A stretch of DNA of 64,000 nucleotides from an unidentified bacterial endosymbiont. GTDB taxonomy: Bacteria; Pseudomonadota; Gammaproteobacteria; Enterobacterales; G038960095. The translations under genes and the position numbers were made by a program. The stretch covers positions 806,465 through 870,464 of the forward strand of contig NZ_OU907312.1 in the NCBI RefSeq assembly GCF_918320885.1, read 5' to 3'. Within the stretch, counting starts at the first letter, position 1, and each line of letters begins with the position of its first letter. The notes beneath the pieces were generated by a model. The model saw nothing but the letters and a program-made list of their open reading frames with translations, had not been told where the DNA came from and did not search any database. Shown here piece after piece: positions 21,498 to 30,881 of this stretch.

Positions 21498-22832
21498 TTA
21501 AAGTTGTGCGTTAAAGGCACACGGCGCCGCGCCCCAGGTTTGACCTGTTAGGTATTGAGCAATCTGCTCTACCATGCTGTTGCAGGCGATGGTCTCCGGC
21601 TGTTTGCTAAAGGCATTGGCTAAATTGGCCAACTGTTGTGCGTTAAAGTCACACGGCGCCTCGCCCCAGGTCTGACCTGTTAGGTATCGAGCAATCTGCT
21701 CTACCATGCTGTTGCAGGCGATGGTCTCCGGCTGTTTGCTAAAGGCATTGGCTAAATTGGCCAACTGTTGTGCGTTAAAGTCACACGGCGCCTCGCACCA
21801 GGTTTGATCTGTTAGGTATTGAGCAATCCGCTCTATCGCGCTTTTACAGTCTCTGTCATGAGGAAATTTGCTAAAAGCGTTGGCTAAATTGGCAAAATCT
21901 TGTGCGTTAAAGTCACACGGCGCCGCGCCCAAGGTTTTACCTGTTAGGTATTGAGCAATCCGCTCTATCGCGCTTTTACAGTCTCTGTCATGAGGAAATT
22001 TGCTAAAAGCGTTGGCTAAATTGGCAAAATCTTGTGCGTTAAAGTCACACGGCGCCTCGCCCAAGGTTTTACCTGTTAGGTATTGAGAAATCTGCCCTAT
22101 CACGTTTTTACAGTGGTTGTCATCAGGCTGTTTGCTAAAAGCGTTGGCTAAATTGGCCAACTTTTGTGCGTTAAAGTTACACGGCGCCTCGCCCAAAGTT
22201 TTATCTGTTAGGTATTGAGCAATCCGCGCTATCGCGCTTCTACAGTCTCTGTCATGAGGAAATTTGCTAAAAGCGTTGGCTAATAACGCCATATCCTTGG
22301 GTTGATACGGTTGCTCAGCAATATCCAGTGCTTGGATATACTTAGCAGCTCCCTGACAAAATTCAAAGGCCTCTTCTTTTTCTCGGTTATTCTTAATCGG
22401 TTTTGATAAACGATTACATTTGAATGCCAATTCAGCGAGAGAAACATTCTGATACGCTACGAATGGTACCCTATTGCTTGAACGCCCTTCACTCCTTCCA
22501 AAATCTGTGGCCGTTTTATGGTGCTGAGGATATTGGGAAAAGCTGTTACCGCCTCTGTTAGAGGCATGAATAGCAGCGCCAGGATGATTAGGTTCCCCTG
22601 GTCTTTCAGTGCGGTAACTGCCATAGCTAACCTGCTCCCCTCGGTAGGTTTCCGAATCTCTGTGCCCCCTAGCATTACGTTCAAAGTCTGCTGAAGAGGT
22701 TTGATAGGGCTGCTCAGTTTGTGAAACACCCTCTCTATTACTGCGTGGCCGATCAGGGGATGACAATAACTGACCATATTGTACAGGCGTTACACCTTTC
22801 CGCGGACGATGCGGTTTTTCATTATTTTCCAT
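21498..22832 (-). CDS. SKWP-like repeat protein, candidate T3SS effector
   Basis: 444 residues. Residues 1 to about 120 are polar and disorder-prone (Ser, Arg, Pro, Gln, Gly), the kind of N-terminus used as a T3SS signal. Residues 181-444 are six tandem 44-residue units with the core LANLANAFSKxP...CDFNAQ. The core strongly resembles the SKWP repeats of Ralstonia RipS and Xanthomonas XopAD effectors (alpha-solenoid type); the Trp is Phe or Gln here. No membrane segment or enzyme domain is seen. The reading frame ends abruptly inside the next unit; a +1 shift continues for 33 codons to a TAG at 21398-21400, so a frameshift may have removed the natural C-terminus. Start ATG 22832. Effector status is inference from architecture plus the T3SS genes in the window. 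Confidence 0.7.
   Translation of the reverse strand: MENNEKPHRPRKGVTPVQYGQLLSSPDRPRSNREGVSQTEQPYQTSSADFERNARGHRDSETYRGEQVSYGSYRTERPGEPNHPGAAIHASNRGGNSFSQYPQHHKTATDFGRSEGRSSNRVPFVAYQNVSLAELAFKCNRLSKPIKNNREKEEAFEFCQGAAKYIQALDIAEQPYQPKDMALLANAFSKFPHDRDCRSAIARIAQYLTDKTLGEAPCNFNAQKLANLANAFSKQPDDNHCKNVIGQISQYLTGKTLGEAPCDFNAQDFANLANAFSKFPHDRDCKSAIERIAQYLTGKTLGAAPCDFNAQDFANLANAFSKFPHDRDCKSAIERIAQYLTDQTWCEAPCDFNAQQLANLANAFSKQPETIACNSMVEQIARYLTGQTWGEAPCDFNAQQLANLANAFSKQPETIACNSMVEQIAQYLTGQTWGAAPCAFNAQL
21501..22292 (-). repeat. Six 132-bp tandem repeats within the SKWP-like gene
   Basis: Six in-frame 132-bp units. Units 5 and 6 (nearest the 3' end) are almost identical in DNA, as are units 3 and 4 over most of their length, so the array has expanded or been homogenised recently. 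Variable positions cluster between the SKxP motif and the QYLTG motif. Confidence 0.9.
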
Positions 22833-23385
22833 GACTAAATTCTCCGAATTGACTAGAGGATACTAACGTTACCATATATATAATAGACTAATATATAATA
22901 TAAAAATCTTAAAATAGCGGGTGCTATGGCAACTGGTCTGTCCCGGAAAAAGTTCGCGCCGAGTTTACAAGAGATTGATTAATAAAGGAAAGGCAAAAAT
23001 GTTGGCACTTGGTGCAGCAATGCGCAAGCTGGTTCACCTTTGCTATGGTGTTTTGCATACCCAGCAACCCTATGATGAAAATCATGCTGTTAAGAGTTGA
23101 CAACCAAGACGGTAGCTTATTGCGTGAATCCAGCTTCTAACAACTGACCTCTCACAGCCACTTCAAATGATCCACATTCCATATTATTTTCCTCTTAGGT
23201 ATAGTATTGAGTTACAGCAATGCTGTTGTAACTTTTAATTATCTTTTTATAAACAAAATAATAACTTAAATTAGTCATGCAAACCAACTAATACCAACTC
23301 CTTGCCTGCTTCAAACAATCATGTGACACTGAGCGATCCTAAAGGGGCTACTGGGGGCCACTGACGATCTACTCGGGATGCTTGG
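22833..23385. other. Intergenic region between the SKWP-like gene and recB
   Basis: 553 bp, A/T-rich near the SKWP-like gene start (TATATATAATAGACTAATAT just upstream, a possible promoter zone). It contains an IS110 remnant (listed separately). Nothing else recognisable; recB lacks its usual upstream partners here. Confidence 0.5.
22972..23100 (+). pseudogene. IS110-family transposase C-terminal remnant
   Basis: A 42-codon frame ending at TGA reads RLINKGKAKMLALGAAMRKL then VHLCYGVLHTQQPYDENH. This is the conserved C-terminus of IS110/IS1111 transposases. The N-terminal and catalytic parts are gone. Confidence 0.8.
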
Positions 23386-26300
23386 ATGAACGTGACGCTG
23401 CATAACGATCCACTGTGGTTACCATTACAGGGCCAGCACCTGATTGAAGCTTCAGCGGGCACTGGCAAAACGTTTACGCTGGTTACTCTCTATTTGCGGC
23501 TATTATTGGGTCTAGATACCCCCCTAAGATCGCCACTCAGGGTGGACCAAATTTTAGTGGTCACCTTCACTGAAGCAGCAACCCAAGAGCTGCGTGAACG
23601 ACTTCGCCGCCGCATTCGAGCGCTACAACAGTGTTGTCAGCAGGGGCCAGGAGAGGACGAAGCGTTAAACCAGTTGTTGGCGGCGATTGAGCAACCACCA
23701 GTGGCGGCCGCCTGGCTGTTAGCTGCGGAACGTCAGCTCGATGAAGCGGCTATCATGACGATCCATGCGTTCTGTCAACGCATGCTGATTCAGCAGGCTA
23801 TCGAAGCCAGAACCCTATTGTCACACGCATTGGTCACCAATGACGATGCTGATCAACAGCAAGCAGTCGCCGACTTCTGGCGCCGCCACTTTTATCCACT
23901 CCCCGCTGCCCTCGCCCGAGTGATTCAGCAGCAGTGGTCTGGACCCCAGGCACTGCTGAGTGAGTTAGCGCCCTACTTATCGGGAGATCTGCCTCAATTG
24001 CTGCTACATCCTCCAGTGAATGAGCGCATTATGGCTCGTCATCAACGGCTGATTGAGACCATCAGTACGGTGAAACAGCAGTGGCGGCAGTTAGAAGAAC
24101 CAGTGGATGCTCTACTGAATCAGGTCGCCCTCAATAAACGACGCTATCCAGCCCGTTATCTTACACAGTGGATTCAGCAAATCGATACTTGGGCACAACA
24201 AGCGACCGAAGATTATCAGCTGCCGGAGGCCCTGCCTCGGTTTCGCTATACGATCTTGAGCAGTGCCACGCTCCAGGGCGAACCCCCACAACATCCGCTG
24301 TTTAAAGCGATTGAGCAGCTTTGTACACTGCCCTTGACGATCCATGATTTGGTGATTGCCCAAGCCTTGCCAGAAATTCGCCAAGCCATCGCCAATAGCA
24401 AACAGCAGCGTGCTGAAGTCGCCTTTGATGATCTGTTAAGCCAGTTGGATCAAGCCCTACAGCAAAACTGCGGTGCGAACCTGGCGGCAGCGATTCGGCA
24501 ACGCTATCCTGCCGCTTTGATCGATGAGTTTCAAGATACCGATCCCTTGCAATACCGAATTTTTCGGCGGCTGTATGATGAGCAACCGGAAACACTGTTA
24601 ATCTTAATTGGGGATCCCAAACAGGCGATTTATGCCTTTCGTGGGGCTGATATCTTTACCTACATTCAAGCACGGCGAACGATTCATCGCCATTATACTT
24701 TGCAGACCAATTGGCGCTCCTCTAGCCTGCTCGTGCTGGCAGTGAATCGGCTGTTTCAACAGGCGAAAGCGCCTTTTATCTTTGATCAAGATATCCCTTT
24801 TGTACCGCTGCACACCCCTGATAGTGCTGATCAGACTCACTGGAGTGTTCGGGGTGAACGGCAACCCCCCTTACAATTTTATTATTCGACTGAGATGATG
24901 ACACTCCAGCAGTATGGAGAGACTATGGCCGCCGCTTGTGCGGCACAGATTAGTGATTGGTTAGCAGCCGGCCAACAACAGCAGGCGTTGCTGCTGCAGG
25001 GCACCCACTCTCGCGCCGTGACTGCTGGCGATATGGCAGTGTTGGTCCGTACCAGTGATGAAGCGAGGCTCATTCGCCAGGCACTGACTGCCTTAGCCAT
25101 TCCTTCAGTTTATCTCTCTGAACGCCAGAGCGTTTTTGCAACACTAGAAGCAGCAGAGCTATTGCGCCTGCTAGAAGCGCTTGCTTATCCCCTACAGCCA
25201 GAATCCTTATTGGCTGTGCTGGCCGGTTCCCTGTTGATGCTCGATGCCGTTGCTTTGGAGCAGTGGCATCAGGATGATCAGCGTTGGGAAGAGACGCTCA
25301 ATGAATTTACCGAGTATCAACAGCTCTGGCGGCAGCAGGGGGTATTACCGATGTTGCAGCGGCTGATGTTTCGCCATCAGCTGCCTGAAAAACTATTAAC
25401 GCTGCCAGAGGGCGAACGACGGTTGACTGATTTACGGCACCTTGGGGAGCTGTTGCAAGAGGCTGCACAACGCTTAGAGAGTCCACAAGCCCTGGTCCGC
25501 TGGTTCAGCCAACAAATCAATCAACCAAACCGTGGCGTAGAGAGCCAGCAACTGCGTTTAGAAAACGATCGCCACCTCGTCAAGATAATTACCATTCATA
25601 AAGCTAAAGGCTTGGAGTACCCACTGGTGTGGATCCCCTTTCCTGCTGCCTTTCGTCAAACCAAAACTGCTTATTACCATGATCGGCACAGCCATCGGGC
25701 AATCCTTGATCTTTGTGGCAGCCCCCAGGCGCTGCAATGGGCCGCAGAGGAGCAGCTGGCAGAGTCCGTTCGACTGCTCTACGTGGCCTTAACCCGTGCC
25801 ATTTTCCACTGTAGTGTGGGTATCGCTCCGGTGATCTCGGGGCGAGCGCGAGCATCAGCAACCACTGATCTCCATCGCAGTGCGATCGGTTATTTGTTAC
25901 AGCGGGGTGAAGCTTGCGAGGCTCAACAGCTACAGCAGGCGCTCGAGGCCCTACAAGGCCCAGAGATTGCGATGGTGCCGCTAGCAACGCTGCCGTCTGC
26001 CATACCACTAAAAGCAACGACGGACAGTGCACTGCTGAGCGCTCGATCGTTTAACCGGTCATTCACCCCTATTTGGCGGATCACCAGCTACTCAGCCTTA
26101 CAGCGCCAAGCCCAGGTCACAGTTGAAGAAGCTACGCCTAGCACTCAACAGCCACTGCTGAGCAGCTTACCCCCCTCTGTACTGCTGGCAGAGACGCCAG
26201 GTGTCCTGGAGAGCCATCACTTTCCACGTGGTTCCTCAGCAGGTATTTTTTTACACCATTTATTACAACACCTTGATTTCACAGCGCCACTTCAACCCGC

Positions 26301-26949
26301 CTGGTTACTGGAGCAACTCACCCAACAGGGCTTTGATCCGCAGTGGTACTCGCTACTGGAGCAGTGGTTACCCAGTATTCTCCAGACACCATTGAATGAT
26401 CAGGGGCTCTGTTTGCAGCAGTTAAAGGCTGAGCATAAGCAGTGTGAACTGCACTTCTATCTGCCGATTGAAGGGGTACTCCACTGCTCTGCCTTAGAGG
26501 CGCTGATGCGGCGTTATGATCCGTTATCACAGCAAGCTAGCGCCCTCTCTTTTCAACAGGTCCACGGGATGTTACAAGGCTTTATTGATTTGGTCTTTGT
26601 CTGGCAGGGGCGCTACTATCTGCTCGATTATAAATCGAACTGGTTAGGAGAGACAATTGAGGCTTACCGACCGGCAGCGATGGCAACTGCCCTGTGTCAC
26701 CACCGTTATGATTTGCAATATCAGTTCTATACCTTAGCCTTGCACCGCTATTTACGCTATTGTCTCCCAGATTACCAGTATGAGACCCACTTTGGCGGGG
26801 TTTTTTATCTATTTTTACGAGGAATGACCGGTCAGCAGGATGACCATGGCGTGTTTTTTCATCGACCAGCCATGGCACTTATCAGCTCACTGGATGCCTG
26901 GTTTGCCAATCGAGGCACGAAGGATGTTAATACTATTAAAACAGGCTGA
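23386..26949 (+). CDS. recB: RecB, helicase-nuclease subunit of exonuclease V
   Basis: Subunit of RecBCD, which processes double-strand breaks and degrades linear DNA. 1187 residues (E. coli 1180). Walker A EASAGTGKT at 21-29, Walker B DEFQDTD at 380, NWRSS, and VKIITIHKAKGLEYPLVW are the SF1 helicase motifs; the C-terminal nuclease domain has FIDLVFVWQGRYYLLDYKSN with catalytic Asp and Lys near 1081-1083. It overlaps recD by 26 bp. In E. coli the order is recC-ptrA-recB-recD; here recC and ptrA do not precede it, an IS110 remnant does. RecC would be needed elsewhere in the genome for a working enzyme. Confidence 0.96.
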   Translation: MNVTLHNDPLWLPLQGQHLIEASAGTGKTFTLVTLYLRLLLGLDTPLRSPLRVDQILVVTFTEAATQELRERLRRRIRALQQCCQQGPGEDEALNQLLAAIEQPPVAAAWLLAAERQLDEAAIMTIHAFCQRMLIQQAIEARTLLSHALVTNDDADQQQAVADFWRRHFYPLPAALARVIQQQWSGPQALLSELAPYLSGDLPQLLLHPPVNERIMARHQRLIETISTVKQQWRQLEEPVDALLNQVALNKRRYPARYLTQWIQQIDTWAQQATEDYQLPEALPRFRYTILSSATLQGEPPQHPLFKAIEQLCTLPLTIHDLVIAQALPEIRQAIANSKQQRAEVAFDDLLSQLDQALQQNCGANLAAAIRQRYPAALIDEFQDTDPLQYRIFRRLYDEQPETLLILIGDPKQAIYAFRGADIFTYIQARRTIHRHYTLQTNWRSSSLLVLAVNRLFQQAKAPFIFDQDIPFVPLHTPDSADQTHWSVRGERQPPLQFYYSTEMMTLQQYGETMAAACAAQISDWLAAGQQQQALLLQGTHSRAVTAGDMAVLVRTSDEARLIRQALTALAIPSVYLSERQSVFATLEAAELLRLLEALAYPLQPESLLAVLAGSLLMLDAVALEQWHQDDQRWEETLNEFTEYQQLWRQQGVLPMLQRLMFRHQLPEKLLTLPEGERRLTDLRHLGELLQEAAQRLESPQALVRWFSQQINQPNRGVESQQLRLENDRHLVKIITIHKAKGLEYPLVWIPFPAAFRQTKTAYYHDRHSHRAILDLCGSPQALQWAAEEQLAESVRLLYVALTRAIFHCSVGIAPVISGRARASATTDLHRSAIGYLLQRGEACEAQQLQQALEALQGPEIAMVPLATLPSAIPLKATTDSALLSARSFNRSFTPIWRITSYSALQRQAQVTVEEATPSTQQPLLSSLPPSVLLAETPGVLESHHFPRGSSAGIFLHHLLQHLDFTAPLQPAWLLEQLTQQGFDPQWYSLLEQWLPSILQTPLNDQGLCLQQLKAEHKQCELHFYLPIEGVLHCSALEALMRRYDPLSQQASALSFQQVHGMLQGFIDLVFVWQGRYYLLDYKSNWLGETIEAYRPAAMATALCHHRYDLQYQFYTLALHRYLRYCLPDYQYETHFGGVFYLFLRGMTGQQDDHGVFFHRPAMALISSLDAWFANRGTKDVNTIKTG

Positions 26950-28792
26950 ACGCCTGGGGGCCTTGAGCGCACTCGACTATCATTTTGCACACTTTATCGC
27001 CCCACAGGGTCCGGTAGCGCTAGCGGCTGCACTGCTAAGCCGTGCGAGCCGGATGGGTCATGTCTGCTGTCCGCTGCAGTGGCTGAGCCAGCCGGAACGG
27101 TGGTTTGATGGCCACTTCCCGTCATTAGCCCAGAGCCTCTGGCAACAGGCTCAGCAGCCCGATCAGGCGACCTGGGAGTCCTGGCTCCAACAGTGTGATG
27201 CGGTGGGCGATGGTCACACCTCGACACCGCTAGTGTTAGAGCATCAGCATCTTTATTTACATCGGCTCTGGTGCGATGAGCGAAATATCGCCCATTTTTT
27301 TCGTCAAACTCAGCTACCCAGAGCGCCTGATCCGGTGCTATTACAATCGATTTTGAATCCACTATTTGCCGATTGCCCAGAGTCGCCAGAGATTAATTGG
27401 CAAAAAGTCGCGGTGGCGGTCGCACTCACTCGCAAGATAGCAGTGATTGTCGGCGGGCCTGGCAGTGGGAAAACCACGACGGTTGCTCGGCTATTGGCAG
27501 GCTGGATAGCACTTTACTCTTCGACAGCTACGAGGCATGCCGGGATAGGGGGGTGGCCACGCTTACGCATCCAGTTAGCAGCGGCAACTGGTAAGGCGGC
27601 TGCACGACTCAGTGAGGCCTTAGCCCATGCCCGGCAAACGTTACCGGTGGAGGCTGCTATTAGCACCCAAATGCCTACCGAAGCGATCACCTTGCATCGG
27701 TTACTCGGTGCGCAGAGTGATCAGCAGTCATGGCGTTACCACCGAGGCAACCCATTAGCGCTCGATCTGTTAATCATCGATGAAGTCTCCTTGATAGCAC
27801 TCCCATTGATGGCACGTCTGGTAGAGGCAGTGTCGGAGCATACCCATTTACTGTTGCTGGGGGATAGTGATCAGCTGGCTGCGGTGGAAACTGGGGCACT
27901 GCTCAGTGATTTAGTCAAACCGACTGATCACAGTTACAGTGCCCCCCGCGCTGCTGAACTGAGCTTATTGACGGGCTACTCACTGCAAGCGACTACTCCT
28001 CAATCCACCACCTGCCTGAGCGATTCACTCTGTCATCTCCGCACCCGTTACCGTTTTCAAGCCGATTCGCCGATTGCTCGCTTGGCCAGTGCGATCCAAC
28101 AGGGCGATGCGGCAGCCCTATTAACCATACTACCGCAGCGCTCTTCGGCACTGCAGTGGCAAGCAGTGACCCCTGAGAATTACGCTGTAGTCCTGCAGGC
28201 GGGCGTGCAAGGTTATCGAGACTATTTAGAACAGGCTAGACGTGGGGAAGCGGCCTGGCAAGTAGCAGCGGCTTTTGCGCGTTTTCAACTGCTCTGTGCA
28301 TTACGCGAGGGGCCCTTTGGGCTTAACGGGTTGAATCATCATCTTGAACAGGCACTGCAGCAAGCGGGTTTCATTACACGGACACCCAACAATCCTTGGT
28401 ATATTGGACGCCCGATTCTGATTACTGCTAACCACTACCCCTTAGGCCTCTCTAATGGCGATATTGGGATAACCCTACCCGATGAGCAGGGTCGCTTACG
28501 GGTCTATTTTATCGGTCCTAATCAGTCGGTGACCGCGATTATCCCTAGCCGCTTGCCTGCACATCAGACTAGCTATGTTTTAACCGTCCATAAGGCCCAA
28601 GGCTCAGAATTTGAGCAGGTCCTACTGCTGCTTCCCCCCGTTTGGTCACCGTTACTGACTCGGGAATTACTCTATACAGCGATCACACGGACTAAAAACC
28701 GGCTGCTGTTGTATGCGGATATGACGATATTACAAACCATGGTTAACACCCGCGGGGAGCGGTACAGCCGATTAGCACAACGGTTGAAGTGA
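26924..28792 (+). CDS. recD: RecD, helicase subunit of exonuclease V
   Basis: 5'-3' SF1 helicase of RecBCD. Starting at ATG 26924 gives 622 residues (E. coli 608) and an N-terminus like other RecD proteins (LLKQAERLGALSALDYHFA); the frame is open 28 codons further up but that part only mirrors the recB 3' end. Walker A GGPGSGKTTT at about 177-186, Walker B LIIDEVSL near 286 and VHKAQGSEF near 555 are intact. Overlap with recB suggests translational coupling. Confidence 0.95.
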   Translation: MLILLKQAERLGALSALDYHFAHFIAPQGPVALAAALLSRASRMGHVCCPLQWLSQPERWFDGHFPSLAQSLWQQAQQPDQATWESWLQQCDAVGDGHTSTPLVLEHQHLYLHRLWCDERNIAHFFRQTQLPRAPDPVLLQSILNPLFADCPESPEINWQKVAVAVALTRKIAVIVGGPGSGKTTTVARLLAGWIALYSSTATRHAGIGGWPRLRIQLAAATGKAAARLSEALAHARQTLPVEAAISTQMPTEAITLHRLLGAQSDQQSWRYHRGNPLALDLLIIDEVSLIALPLMARLVEAVSEHTHLLLLGDSDQLAAVETGALLSDLVKPTDHSYSAPRAAELSLLTGYSLQATTPQSTTCLSDSLCHLRTRYRFQADSPIARLASAIQQGDAAALLTILPQRSSALQWQAVTPENYAVVLQAGVQGYRDYLEQARRGEAAWQVAAAFARFQLLCALREGPFGLNGLNHHLEQALQQAGFITRTPNNPWYIGRPILITANHYPLGLSNGDIGITLPDEQGRLRVYFIGPNQSVTAIIPSRLPAHQTSYVLTVHKAQGSEFEQVLLLLPPVWSPLLTRELLYTAITRTKNRLLLYADMTILQTMVNTRGERYSRLAQRLK

Positions 28793-29187
28793 TAGGTACT
28801 GCTTGGCTTTTAATTGAAAATGGGTTGTTAATAATCGTTGATGAAGTAGGATTATAGCGTTAGAATGCGAGTGATTTTTTCGAACCAGCACATAAAAAAT
28901 TGAAATTTTTTAATTTTTAGGTATCCTGTACAAGTTGCTAACGCGCATTTTTTGTTTTCGCTAGGCTGTTGTTAAGAGGTTGGCTGAGAAGCTGCAAAGG
29001 CGTTTTGGGTTACTAAGTTCACACCGTGCTACACACGCTTTTGCAAAGAGATGGCTGAAATTTCGAGCTTTCAGTGCATAGTAGGCCTTGCTAAGTCAAC
29101 GTTCAGAAATCAGCGCGATAGTTGTGCTGTTCAGTGATCCCGGATCATAACTCCTGTAACCTTTCCATTTGGACTTTTACCTTGACT
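28793..29187. other. Leader region of the nucleotide translocase gene
   Basis: 395 bp without a gene. It holds a possible promoter: TTGAAA (28900-28905), 16 bp, TATCCT (28922-28927) in a very A/T-rich stretch, about 260 bp before the start codon. No riboswitch or terminator is recognised. Confidence 0.35.
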
Positions 29188-30720
29188 ATGAAATCTACTC
29201 AAACTGCTGAACCCTCTTTTGGGAAATTGCGGTCGATGTTTTGGCCGATCCATTTTTATGAATTAAAAAAATTCATTCCCATGTTCCTGATGTTCTTCTT
29301 TATCTCCTTCAATTACAGCATCATGCGAAACATAAAAGATGCGTTGCTCATTAATGCCGCTCAAAATAAGGCTGTGATTATTCCTTATATTAAACTTTGG
29401 GGGGTAACGCCGGCAGCCATTCTATTTATTATTATCTATTCTAAACTGAGTAATTTGGTCAGTAAAACGACCCTATTTTATTTATCTATCTATTTTTTTG
29501 TGGGGTTTTTTTCACTCTTTGCGCTGTTTTTATACCCTTACCACCACCTACTACACCCGGAACAGTTAACCATCGCTTTTTTGCCACCGGGTTTTACTGA
29601 AGTCCTAAGATTGTGGACATTTTCACTGTTCTACATCTTTTCAGAGATCTGGGGTAGTGTAGCGCTATCCTTACTGTTTTGGCAGTTTGCTAACCAGATC
29701 ACTAAAATCAGTGAAGCTAAGCGCTTCTACTCGCTGTTTGGTATCGGCGCTAACTTGGCACTGATTGCAGCTGGATCAGCTATAGGAACCTTGAGCGGGT
29801 TGGCTAAGTGCCAGCAGCTAGCAAAAGAGACTTCAATGGCCTTTAAGCTCAATAACCTCTCGTTGCTCTTTGTGCTCTGCTGCCTAGCGATCATGGGAAT
29901 TTACTGGGGGATCAATCGTTATATCTTGACTGATGCTCGGTTTTATGATCCGGCGTTGCTGAAACAGAAAAATAAAAAACTGAAGATGGGCTTATTGGAC
30001 AGTATTAAAATGCTGATCAAGTCAAAGTACCTCATCTGCATCGCTCTGTTGGTCATTTGCTATGGAATCAGCATTAATTTGGTTGAAGTGACCTGGAAAA
30101 ACTATATCAGTATTAAATATCCAAACGCTTCTGACTATTTGGATTTTATGGGGAGTTATAGCTTATATTTAGGTTGGTCAACGATTATCATGATGTTATT
30201 CGTGGCTGGTAATGTTCTACGAAAATTTGGTTGGACGGTCGCTGCGCTAGTTACGCCAGTGGTGCTCCTAATTTTGGGGTTTGCTTTTTTCAATTTGATT
30301 ATTTTTAAAGAGAGCTTTGATCTTTGGTTCGCACGTTTTGGTGTCAATGTTTTAGGGCTTGCTGTAGTCTTCGGGACTATTCAAAATATTTTAAGTAAGG
30401 CTTGTAAATATGCGCTCTTTGATCCCACCAAAGAGATGGCATACATCCCATTGGATGAGGAGGCTAAGGTGAAGGGTAAGGCCGCGATTGATGTTGTCGG
30501 CGCACGCTTAGGTAAAGCGGGCGGATCCGTTATCCAGCAAGTGCTGTTTGCCTTCGGAACTATAGGGTTCATGCTGCCTTATATCGAGGTAATCTTCATT
30601 GCTGTGATGTTGATCTGGATTTTATCAGCCACCAACTTAGGGCGTGCTTTTAACAAGACCAACAAGCAACCGCCTGCTTCACCTCACGAAGCTAAAACCG
30701 CCTGCACTTCTTCTAGTTAG
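29188..30720 (+). CDS. Tlc/NTT-type ATP/ADP (nucleotide) translocase
   Basis: Inner-membrane carrier of the ATP:ADP antiporter (AAA, NTT) family of Chlamydiae, Rickettsiales and plastids, used by obligate intracellular bacteria to exchange their ADP for host ATP or to import nucleotides. 510 residues with about 11-12 hydrophobic segments. Family features: the N-terminal PIHFYELKKFIPMFLMFFF and NYSIMRNIKDALLI, the FSEIWGSVALSLLFWQFANQ helix, ISEAKRFYSLFGIGANLALI, and the C-terminal YIPLDEEAKVKGKAAIDVVG followed by ARLGKAGGSV. ATG 29188 is preferred over an in-frame ATG 66 bp upstream because it fits family N-termini. Base composition looks more A/T-rich than neighbouring recD. Monocistronic with a strong hairpin after it. 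Exact substrate (ATP/ADP or all NTPs) cannot be read from sequence alone. Confidence 0.93.
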   Translation: MKSTQTAEPSFGKLRSMFWPIHFYELKKFIPMFLMFFFISFNYSIMRNIKDALLINAAQNKAVIIPYIKLWGVTPAAILFIIIYSKLSNLVSKTTLFYLSIYFFVGFFSLFALFLYPYHHLLHPEQLTIAFLPPGFTEVLRLWTFSLFYIFSEIWGSVALSLLFWQFANQITKISEAKRFYSLFGIGANLALIAAGSAIGTLSGLAKCQQLAKETSMAFKLNNLSLLFVLCCLAIMGIYWGINRYILTDARFYDPALLKQKNKKLKMGLLDSIKMLIKSKYLICIALLVICYGISINLVEVTWKNYISIKYPNASDYLDFMGSYSLYLGWSTIIMMLFVAGNVLRKFGWTVAALVTPVVLLILGFAFFNLIIFKESFDLWFARFGVNVLGLAVVFGTIQNILSKACKYALFDPTKEMAYIPLDEEAKVKGKAAIDVVGARLGKAGGSVIQQVLFAFGTIGFMLPYIEVIFIAVMLIWILSATNLGRAFNKTNKQPPASPHEAKTACTSSS

Positions 30721-30788
30721 TTCTGCCTACAGCTGCCCTAGGTTAGTGGGGCAGTTCTGCTGATAGCTGAGGATTTTTTATCTTTACC

Positions 30789-30821
30789 ACAGCCCCTGCT
30801 CTGCATCAGAGCGGGGGCTGT
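30789..30821 (+). terminator. Hairpin terminator after the nucleotide translocase
   Basis: A 15-bp stem (ACAGCCCCTGCTCTG with CAGAGCGGGGGCTGT, one G-T pair) closed by a 3-nt loop, 68 bp after the stop codon. The following T content is modest (TTCGTTT). Confidence 0.7.
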
Positions 30822-30881
30822 TCGTTTGAGGACCGTTCTGATGAACTGAGAGGTTGTCTACCCGAACTGGCTGTTTTATGC

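Noticed and set aside
21501-22292. Regular repeats considered as a CRISPR array
   Set aside because: Units are 132 bp, in frame, coding and without distinct spacers; no cas genes nearby.
21498-22832. TAL-effector-like DNA-binding repeats
   Set aside because: Unit length is 44 residues rather than 33-34 and there is no two-residue code at a fixed site; SKWP-type repeats fit better.
26840-26923. Upstream extension of recD from base 26840
   Set aside because: The extra 28 codons only read recB sequence in another frame and do not match RecD N-termini.
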